Positions 27,516 to 35,389 of a stretch of 35,389 bases of DNA are shown in pieces (positions within the stretch are counted from its first letter, which is position 1; the number at the start of each line of letters is the position of its first letter). The position numbers and the translations under genes were made by a program. The notes below the pieces were generated by a model that saw only the letters and a program-made list of their open reading frames with translations, searched no databases and had not been told where the DNA came from. This stretch comes from Deltaproteobacteria bacterium (GTDB lineage: Bacteria > Desulfobacterota > Desulfobacteria > Desulfobacterales > UBA11574): contig JAFDEW010000004.1 in the NCBI GenBank assembly GCA_019310125.1, forward strand, positions 1-35,389, written 5' to 3'.

Positions 27516-29146
27516 AAATTCAGACAACAAGTGCCGATGGCCGGTCCGCATTCTGGAAGAATAAGCCGGGTTATAAGCCGATTTTGTTTATTGCCGCAGC
27601 CGTGGTTTTTATTGTTATGGTTGTTATGCCGTCACCCCAAAGTATGATTGACATGGTGACAAAAGTCAGCCCTCCCGGGTATAAGCTGTCAAAGGGGTGT
27701 TCAACTATTGTTGAAACGGTTAACCAAAAGTTACGGCCCAAGGCCTTTAAAGCATCCCGTCAGGACAAGACAATAAAAGGGGAAAAACCACTGATGGATG
27801 AGAAAGGGGTGGCCCGGAATGCTAAAATTATGATTGCCATATTATTTTTAGCCGCTTTTTTATGGGGCACTGAAGCCCTGCCTCTGGGCGCCACGGACAT
27901 TATGGTGGGGGTCTTGATTTATCTTTTTGCTATCCTGCCGATTAACGAAATTTCCAGGGCGTATATGAAAGATGCCGTGTTTTTTATTTTCGGCATCCTG
28001 GCGGTAGCGGTTGGCGTTTCCAAAACCGGTCTTGACAAACGGATCGGCCTGATTCTTCTGAGCCGGATTAAGAGCGCTAAATCTTTTGCCTTTATCTTTT
28101 TTCCTCTACTGGCTATGTGTGCCGGATTTTTATCCGAACATGCCCTGGTGGCCCTCCTGATTCCCGCACTTATGGGGGTATATAAGGTTACCTGCAAAAT
28201 GCACGGCGTTAAAAAAGACCGGGCTCTGGCCATTTTTCTTTTTCTTGGGGTCTGTTTTGCGGCCAATCAAGGAGGCCCGGGGTCTCCGGCAGCGGGGGGA
28301 CGCAACGCCATTATGGTCGGCTATTTCATGGAATATGGGATGCCGATTTCTTTTTTGCAGTGGATGAAATATGGCCTGCCGTTTGTTCCGTTCATGGCGG
28401 TGGTCATCGGAGCTTACATGTATATTCTCTTTAAGCCCAAATTCAAGGTGCCGGATGTAAATCCCAGCGAAGTCGTAAAGGCTGAAGTGGCGAATATGCC
28501 TAAATTCGGAGGTCAAGAAGCCATAATGGCTATCATCTTGATCCTTTTAATCACTGGATGGATTACGCTGAGTAAAATTGCCGGTCTTGGCGGCCCCACT
28601 CTTTACGCGGTAATGGCAATGTTTGTATTCCGTATTGTCTCCTGGGATGACATCCAGGCGGGCGTGGCCTTTGATGTGGTCGGGTTGTATGCCGCCGCCT
28701 GTGCCATGGGAGTGGGTCTGAAATTTACCGGAGGCGCCCTCTGGCTGGCATCTACCTTTGTCAATTTCCTTCCGGATTTTATGACCAAAGGTGACGGCCT
28801 GATTATAGGGGTCAGTCTGCTGACCGGAACCATGACCAATTTTATGAGTGACGGTGCTACGGTTGCCGCTTTGGGACCAATCGTTCTCCCCATGGCCACA
28901 CTTGCCAATGTTAATGTTTGGAAAGTGGGGCTGGCCACCGCTTTTTCTTCCTCATTTGCGAATTTTCTGGTGGTCGGCACGCCCAACAATGCAATTGCCT
29001 TCGGCATGAGCCGGGATTTTGAAACCGGTGAAAGGTTGCTGGATGTAATGGATTTTGTTAAATACGGACTTCCGGTAACTATTCTGGCCTGGCTCGTCCT
29101 CTGGGGTTGGGCAGTCTTCGGATACTGGAAATTTTTATCCTGGTAG
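27512..29146 (+). CDS. SLC13/DASS-family-like anion permease (paralogue of 15357)
   Basis: Polytopic; GFLSEHALVALLIPALMGVYK, GTMTNFMSDGATVAALGPIVLPMA, GTPNNAIAFGMSR; same TM1-loop-TM2 layout as 15357. Confidence 0.85.
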   Translation: MKIQTTSADGRSAFWKNKPGYKPILFIAAAVVFIVMVVMPSPQSMIDMVTKVSPPGYKLSKGCSTIVETVNQKLRPKAFKASRQDKTIKGEKPLMDEKGVARNAKIMIAILFLAAFLWGTEALPLGATDIMVGVLIYLFAILPINEISRAYMKDAVFFIFGILAVAVGVSKTGLDKRIGLILLSRIKSAKSFAFIFFPLLAMCAGFLSEHALVALLIPALMGVYKVTCKMHGVKKDRALAIFLFLGVCFAANQGGPGSPAAGGRNAIMVGYFMEYGMPISFLQWMKYGLPFVPFMAVVIGAYMYILFKPKFKVPDVNPSEVVKAEVANMPKFGGQEAIMAIILILLITGWITLSKIAGLGGPTLYAVMAMFVFRIVSWDDIQAGVAFDVVGLYAAACAMGVGLKFTGGALWLASTFVNFLPDFMTKGDGLIIGVSLLTGTMTNFMSDGATVAALGPIVLPMATLANVNVWKVGLATAFSSSFANFLVVGTPNNAIAFGMSRDFETGERLLDVMDFVKYGLPVTILAWLVLWGWAVFGYWKFLSW

Positions 29147-29159
29147 ACTGAAAAAAAAT

Positions 29160-29526
29160 GAACGCCCAACATCGAACGTCCAACATCGAATGATGAATGG
29201 AAAAAGATGAAGAAACAGAAATGATGCATTCGTAAAAAGTCGTCACTCCGGTGAAAACCGGAGTCCAGATGGTCTGTAACTGCTTGAAAAGACTGGATTG
29301 CGGCTTGGCCGTCATCCCGGACCCCGATCCGGGACGGAATGACGGAAAACGGTATTTTGGGACTTTTTACGAGGCCATCAGAAATAGCTGTTGAATGTTT
29401 GGTATTGGATATTTATTTTTTATTCGATTTTAAAATAATTTGAGGAGCGGAGCGACATCATTATTCGACGTTCGACGTTCAATGTTCGATGTTGGACGTT
29501 CATCTTTTAATATGTTGGACGTTCAT
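29160..29526. repeat. Composite repeat: heptamer arrays flanking an inverted-repeat element
   Basis: Heptamers at 29160-29199 and inverted heptamers at 29467-29526, enclosing the TCGTAAAAAGTC...GACTTTTTACGA element (29223-29379). Confidence 0.8.
29223..29379. mobile_element. MITE/REP-like element with TCGTAAAAAGTC terminal inverted repeats
   Basis: Left 29230-29241 TCGTAAAAAGTC, right 29361-29372 GACTTTTTACGA; internal hairpins (actccggtgaaaaccggagt, cccggaccccgatccggg); no ORF. Confidence 0.65.
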
Positions 29527-29544
29527 CCTTTAAACGGAATTTTA

Positions 29545-31205
29545 ATGGCATTTTATCAAAGAAAATTCATATACAAAAATCTTAAAAGAAAGATCACGAC
29601 GATCATCCTGTGTGTTGCCATTTTCCCTTTGATCTTTCTTGGAGAGACAATATATTAACATATGAAGAAAAGATTGAAGATCAGATAAAATACCGGACAA
29701 GATCCTTGTCTGATGCGGTGGAAGTTTTCTTAAGGGAACGAACCGCCATCCTTGCCACCATTGTGGACACCCGTTCTTTTGATGACTTAAAACAACAGGA
29801 GAATCTTTCCCGAATGTTTAAAGTGATCAGCCGGCGTACGGACGGCCTGATTGACCTGGGCGTTATCGACAGCGCCGGTCAACACCTGGCATACGCCGGG
29901 CCATATGATTTAAAAGGATTAAATTATTTTCAACAGCCCTGGTTTAATGAAGTTCTCAGCAAGGGCAAATATATCAGTGATGTTTACATGGGATACCGGC
30001 AATTGCCGCATTTTGTTATTGCTGTGCGCGGATACAGCAATGGCCGGGGCTGGATTTTGAGGGCAACCGTGGATTCGGACATTTTTAACAAACTTGTCAG
30101 GACCGCCCAGACAGGAATATCAGGTGATGCTTATATCATCAATAAAAAGGGGATTTATCAGACAGCTCCTCGTTTTTCCGGTAAGATATTAGGCAAATCA
30201 AATATTTCCTTAACGCTTTTTGGTCAAGGTACTACGGTTGCCGAAAAAATTAAGGCTAACGGCAAAACAAAACATGTTGCCGGCACCTGGTTGAAAAATA
30301 ATGAGTGGCTCTTGGTGATCACCCAGGACGTCGGAGATGAGAAAGGCGGGTTATTGACAACCAGAAATACGGAAATCATGATTATTGTCTTTGGCTGTCT
30401 GGCAATAATTATGACCACATTTTTTGCAATGCGTATCATCTTTAACCACTTGGAAGAAGTTGACAAGGGGATTAGCGAACTTAATGATCAACTGATTCAG
30501 TCTGATAAAATGGCTGCCCTGGGAAAAATGGCCACCGGAATTGCCCATGAGATTAACAATCCCCTTGCGATAATCGGTGAAAAAGCAGGATGGATGCGGG
30601 ATTTGCTGGACGAAGAGAAATTTCAGGAGAGTGAAAATTTTAAAGAGTATGAACAATCCGTGGATAAAATTGAGGAACATGTGGAAAGGGCTCGCAAAAT
30701 AACCCATAATATGCTCGGATTTGCCAGAAGGATGGAACATCGTTTAGATGATGTTGATATTAATAATGTGTTAAATCAGACCATAGAACTTTTGCAAAGT
30801 CATGCACAGACAAGCAACATCAAAATAAGCAAAGATTTCCAGTCTGAACTGCCGATTATCGCAAGTGATCAATCTCAGCTTCAGCAGGTATTTTTGAACC
30901 TGATAAACAATGCTATTGATGCTGTGGAAAAGGATGGATTGATTGAAGTCAAAACGCGGAAAAAGGATTCTCAGATTGTAGTCGCTATAAAAGATAACGG
31001 TCCGGGTATGGATGAAGAACATCTGAAAAAGGTCTTTGATCCCTTTTTCACAACAAAAGAGACCGGCAAAGGGACTGGTCTGGGTTTGTCGGTGAGCTAT
31101 AATATTATTAAAAAATTAGGCGGTACCATAAAAGCGGAAAGCAAACTATCAGAAGGGGCTGTTTTCAGCATAAAGATTCCGATTAAAATTCCGGATAAAA
31201 AATGA
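29545..31205 (+). CDS. Sensor histidine kinase with dCache-like domain, interrupted by an apparent 1-nt frameshift near 29655
   Basis: Frame from 29545 reads [37 protein letters not shown]; the rest ([13 protein letters not shown]...[20 protein letters not shown]) is in the frame of ORF 29610-31205. Adding one T gives ETIYLTYEEK. Confidence 0.82.
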
Positions 31206-31347
31206 CGGTCTCGTAAAAAGTCCAACTTCTGCGTTGTGCTGCATTTCGCAATCATTCAACGTACGAAAAGTACGCCTCATGATTACTAAATTTGCACGCC
31301 TTGAATTTGAACTTTTTACGAAACCGTCTAAATCGGACTTTTTACGA
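31204..31347. mobile_element. MITE/REP-like inverted-repeat element
   Basis: GACGGTCTCGTAAAAAGTCC (31204-31223) versus GAACTTTTTACGAAACCGTC (31309-31328); extra GACTTTTTACGA at 31336-31347; central cgtacgaaaagtacg hairpin. Confidence 0.7.
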
Positions 31348-31375
31348 GTTCATCAAAAGTAATAAGGAGATTCAA

Positions 31376-31825
31376 ATGGATATGTTCAGAATACTGGTCG
31401 TTGATGATGAAGTTGATTTTTTAGAAACAATTGTAAATCGACTGAAAAAAAGGAAACTGTTTACAACCGGTGTTACCAGCGGAGAACAAGCCCTCGCTCT
31501 TATAAAAGAACAATTATTTGATGTAATTATTCTCGACATAAAAATGCCCGGGGGTATGGACGGTATAGAAACCTTGCGGGAGATCAAGAAGATTCAGCCT
31601 CTGGTCGAAGTTATTCTTCTTACGGGACACGCTTCGCTGGAAACAAGTATTGAGGGGATGAAGCTGGGAGCTTTTGATTATTGCTTAAAACCCATTAAAC
31701 TCGAAGAGCTATTGCAAAAAATGGCGGCGGGATTTGAAAGGAAGTCCGGGCATGATAAAAAAATACGTGACGCCAAAATACAGGAACTGATCCGCTATCC
31801 CAGCAAGGTGTTTGATCAAGATTAA
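31376..31825 (+). CDS. Single-domain response regulator
   Basis: LVVDDEVDF, VIILDIKMPGGMDGIETL, LLTGHAS, LKPIK. ATG 31376 with aaggag RBS preferred to 31292. Confidence 0.9.
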   Translation: MDMFRILVVDDEVDFLETIVNRLKKRKLFTTGVTSGEQALALIKEQLFDVIILDIKMPGGMDGIETLREIKKIQPLVEVILLTGHASLETSIEGMKLGAFDYCLKPIKLEELLQKMAAGFERKSGHDKKIRDAKIQELIRYPSKVFDQD

Positions 31826-31882
31826 CCATAACAAAAGTTCATCGCGTAACAATGCTCATTAATTTCCTATAAGATTCAGGTA

Positions 31883-32863
31883 CTATGCTTTTACGATCAG
31901 ATATGCGACATATCCGGTATAGCAGACCAGGAGTATAAAACCATCCCTGCGCGTGATCGTGTAATCCTTTCTCATCATCAGCCACGGCAGAAACCCCACG
32001 AATATCATCACCAGGTAATCAACCAGCAGACCGCTGTTAATAAAGCCCCCTGGAATGGGAATCGGCCTGATCAAAGAGGCGGCTCCGAGCACGCTCAGTA
32101 TGTTGAAAACATTGCTCCCCACAAGGTTGCCGATGCTGATATCCATCTCTTTTCTCAATGCGGCAACAACGGAAGTGGCAAGCTCCGGAAGCGACGTTCC
32201 CAGCGCGACAACGGTCAGGCCGATGAACTTTTCACTGACGTTGAATATTTTCATGATGGCAACAGCCGAATCAATAAGAATTTCCGCACCCACGACCACA
32301 CCGATGATTCCCACCGCGATAAATAAAACCTGCCGGCTTCTGGAAGTCACATATTCGATTTCTTCCACGGCATCTACAAAAGCAACACTATCGCTTTTCA
32401 AGTTTCGTTGGGATTCTTTAACGGCAATATAATAATTAAAGCATGTATATAAGATAATTCCACCGAAAAGCGATGCACCTTCTATCCTTCCGATTTTTGA
32501 GTCAAAAGAGATTAGCAAAAGATATATGGATACGCCGAGCATAATCGGAATGTCCCGGCGGTACACCGACCGGTTGCTCGCTGTCGGATGTATTACCGCT
32601 GCCAAACCCAGAACAAGGCCAATATTACAAATGTTACTTCCCACAACATTTCCTACGGCGATCATGCTTTTATCTTTAATCGAAGATACCACACTGATAA
32701 ACAGTTCAGGCGCCGAAGTCCCGAATGCAACGACAGTTAAGCCGATGACAAGCGGTGTCAAACCGAGATTGCGAGCCAGGCTCGAAGATCCTTTTACCAG
32801 CCAGTTGGCGCCATAGTAGAGCATCAACAGGCCCATAACAAAATAGACCAGATCAAGTATCAT
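31883..32863 (-). CDS. CaCA-family sodium/calcium exchanger-like protein
   Basis: Two alpha-repeats: FGTSAPELFISVVSSI...VGNVVGSNICNIG and LGTSLPELATSVVAAL...IGNLVGSNVFNIL. Confidence 0.92.
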   Translation of the reverse strand: MILDLVYFVMGLLMLYYGANWLVKGSSSLARNLGLTPLVIGLTVVAFGTSAPELFISVVSSIKDKSMIAVGNVVGSNICNIGLVLGLAAVIHPTASNRSVYRRDIPIMLGVSIYLLLISFDSKIGRIEGASLFGGIILYTCFNYYIAVKESQRNLKSDSVAFVDAVEEIEYVTSRSRQVLFIAVGIIGVVVGAEILIDSAVAIMKIFNVSEKFIGLTVVALGTSLPELATSVVAALRKEMDISIGNLVGSNVFNILSVLGAASLIRPIPIPGGFINSGLLVDYLVMIFVGFLPWLMMRKDYTITRRDGFILLVCYTGYVAYLIVKA

Positions 32864-33053
32864 ACATAAAAACCCCGAATAATTTAACGCCTCAAAAATT
32901 TTATAACTTCTTGAAAATACCAGTTTATCAACGGCAACCTATTTGTGCCATCAAGTTTATAGTATCGTATCCCTATCAAACTTACTTAATATATGTAACC
33001 CTTTGAATCAAATAAATTGTTCTTTATCTTTTGATTGCTCTCAAATGAAGTGC

Positions 33054-33245
33054 TTAATTAGTATCCATCCATAAATCTGTATTGAGCACAAATTATGTTT
33101 CCAATGCAGAAATTAGCAATTTTTCGCAAGGTCAAGGAAATCAAGGAATTGCGCGGAGGCGTACAAGTGGTACGCCGCACAAGTAATTCCGCAGATTGAC
33201 GCAGAGATTGCGGAAAAGGGCAATTTCTGGATGGAAACTAATTAA
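33054..33245. mobile_element. MITE-like inverted-repeat element
   Basis: TTAATTAGTATCCATCCATAAAT (33054-33076) versus ATTTCTGGATGGAAACTAATTAA (33223-33245), 21/23 arm match; central GGCGTAC-aagtg-GTACGCC hairpin. Confidence 0.7.
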
Positions 33246-33260
33246 ACTTCTCGGAATTTG

Positions 33261-33298
33261 TAACATCTCAATAAATTACGGAATAGTGGCCGAAGTTA
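33261..33298. repeat. Second copy of the TAACTTCTCAATAAATTACGGA-type repeat
   Basis: TAACATCTCAATAAATTACGGAAT matches the reverse complement of 11187-11210 at 22/24 positions. Confidence 0.7.
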
Positions 33299-33361
33299 TG
33301 AAAAATTGGTTGCATATAAGTTTCGAGTTAGGGTAAGACTTTTAAAACGTTAAATTGCGGT

Positions 33362-34269
33362 TTGGGAGAATCAATATTGCATTATGAGGGAAATATAATC
33401 CGGCCGCCCAGCGAAGCCAACAGCATTCTGCTGCAGATAACCGTGGGGTGTTCCCGGAACAAGTGTACATTCTGTGGTGCATACAAGGGGGAACGGTTTC
33501 GTATAAAACCGGATTCCATTATCATGGAGGATATCGCATTTGCGGCAAACTTCTGCAAACGACAGCGTCGCGTGTTTCTTTGCGACGGAGATGCGTTAAT
33601 TGTTCCCCAGAGAAGGTTGCTGAATATCCTTTGTGAAATTGAAAAAAATCTTCCCTGGGTAACACGGGTTGGTGCATATGCCAATGCCAAAAGTTTGAAA
33701 ATGAAAACGCTTGATGATCTCAAAACATTGAAGGCCCATGGCCTGGGTATCGTCTACCTGGGTCTGGAAACCGGTGATGATGTTACATTAAATAAAATCA
33801 TGAAGGGCGCAACATCAGAACAAATGATCCAAATGGGAAAAAAAGCAAAGGCGGCGGGTATCAAGCTCTCCATCACCGTGCTATTAGGCATTGCCGGCAA
33901 AACACGCTCGAAAATTCATGCCCGAGAAACCGGCCGGGTACTTTCAGCCATAGATCCCGAATATATCGGCGCACTGAGCCTTATGCTTATCCCCGGTACC
34001 CCTCTTTATCAGGATTATATGTCCGGAGATTTTACACTTCTTAAACCTGATGAAATGCTGCAGGAACTCAAAAACATGATTGCCGCTACGGAACTTTCCA
34101 AGGGGCTTTTCCATGCAAATCACGCGTCAAATTCCATGCAAATCACGCGTCAAATTACCTTCCCATCAAGGCACGCCTGCCAAAAGACAAAGCCATGACG
34201 CTGAGTCTTATTGACGAGGCTTTATCAGGTAACATAGCGTTGAAACCGGAATCTTTGAGAGCATTTTAA
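33362..34269 (+). CDS. Radical SAM protein, frame broken by a 23-bp tandem duplication
   Basis: [24 protein letters not shown] (CxxxxCxxC; cluster Cys region), [21 protein letters not shown]. Removing one repeat copy restores [44 protein letters not shown]. Confidence 0.82.
34109..34154. repeat. Perfect 23-bp tandem duplication
   Basis: ttccatgcaaatcacgcgtcaaa at 34109-34131 and 34132-34154. Confidence 0.95.
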
Positions 34270-34310
34270 CCCGAAATTTTCGAAAAAAATATAAAAAGGA
34301 GAACCCAATC

Positions 34311-35389
34311 ATGAATCAAGGCTTGTCTGAAAATCAGGCAAAAATCGATGAAATTTGTATTAACACGATTCGCACCCTTTCCATGGATGCTGTTCAAAAG
34401 GCTAACTCCGGACATCCCGGTGCACCAATGGGTCTTGCTCCCGCAGGCTATGTCCTTTGGACTCGTGTGATGAAACATAATCCCAAAAATCCCGGATGGC
34501 TGGACAGGGACCGATTTGTGCTTTCAGCCGGACATGCCTCAATGCTCCTTTACAGCCTGCTTCATCTTACGGGTTATGATGTAACCCTTGATGAGATAAA
34601 AAATTTTCGTCAGTGGGGCAGTAAAACGCCGGGACATCCCGAGTTCGGTCATACTCCGGGAGTGGAAACCACAACCGGTCCTCTGGGGCAAGGCTTTGCT
34701 AATGCCGTGGGTATGGCCATGGCGGAACGGCACCTTGCGGCCCGATTTAATCGTAACGGATATGAAATTGTCGACCATTTCACCTATGTGATGTGCGGGG
34801 ACGGAGACATGATGGAAGGGCTATCTTCTGAAGCTGCATCCCTTGCCGGACATCTGGGTCTTGGCAGACTCATTTGCATTTATGATGACAATAAAATCTC
34901 AATTGAAGGGGGTACCGAGATAACCTTTACGGAAGATGTTGCCCTGCGGTTTAAGGCCTATAACTGGCATGTTCTGAAAGTTGATGATGGGAATGATAGT
35001 GATGCAATTTTCAATGCGCTTGAGAAAGCCAAAGCTGAGACCGAACGTCCGTCACTGATTGTTCTGCGAACTCATATTGCTTTTGGAAGCCCCAACAAAC
35101 AGGATACGGCCGATGCCCACGGCGCGATGCCCACGGCGCTCCGCTTGGAGAAGAAGAAGTCCGCCTGACAAAAAAAGTCCTGGGTGTTCCTGAAGAACCC
35201 TCTTTTTATATACCTGAGCAGGCGATGAATAAATTCAGAAAATGCATCGACGCAGGAAAACAAGCCGAAGCCGGGTGGCAGGAAATCTTTCAGGCTTACA
35301 GCAAAAAATATCCTGATCTGACAAAACAATGGGTTGATGCCATGAGCGGTTTTTTAACCGCGGGATGGGATGACGAGATACCCGAATTT
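34311..35389 (+). CDS. tkt: Transketolase, N-terminal part; frame broken by a 14-bp tandem duplication and runs off the window
   Basis: [77 protein letters not shown]. Removing one repeat copy restores [33 protein letters not shown]. Confidence 0.9.
35112..35139. repeat. Perfect 14-bp tandem duplication
   Basis: gatgcccacggcgc at 35112-35125 and 35126-35139. Confidence 0.95.

Noticed and set aside
28603-29229. 208-aa minus-strand ORF
   Set aside because: Mostly antisense to the second permease and ends in heptamer repeat sequence.

Overview
Window from what looks like a delta-proteobacterial (Desulfobacterales-like) chromosome; the taxon is inferred from gene content only. Left part (1-8.8 kb, minus strand): an envelope/exopolysaccharide-type locus with an NlpC/P60+SPOR lipoprotein, a GT2 glycosyltransferase, a beta-barrel-like protein, a LysM lipoprotein, an ExeA-like AAA ATPase with TPRs, and an amidohydrolase. 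Central part (9.2-31.8 kb, plus strand): a dense signalling/transport island with nine intact receiver-containing proteins plus one receiver fragment, four dCache-like or hybrid histidine kinases, two paralogous SLC13/DASS-type permeases, a TauE/SafE permease with an overlapping membrane partner, a PEP-synthase-like protein with an unusual C-terminus, an RR-CBS protein and a cytidylate-kinase-like protein. The main discovery is a repeated promoter module: five sigma-54 -24/-12 elements (9295, 11861, 19099, 24728, 27399), each preceded by the same 26-nt dyad-containing box (TTTACACTGTGTAAATAATCCTGACA-like) 119-124 bp upstream. This suggests one sigma-54 regulon whose activator is not in the window, since no receiver here carries an AAA+ or HTH domain. 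Two of these promoters are followed by short truncated ORFs (a receiver fragment and a kinase N-terminus-like uORF) that overlap the next gene's start, which suggests promoter duplication and capture. The right end has three frame-breaking lesions: a 1-nt loss in a kinase, a 23-bp tandem duplication in a radical SAM gene and a 14-bp tandem duplication in transketolase. There are also several families of inverted-repeat/MITE-like elements and heptamer arrays. All calls are from reading the sequence; no database search was run.
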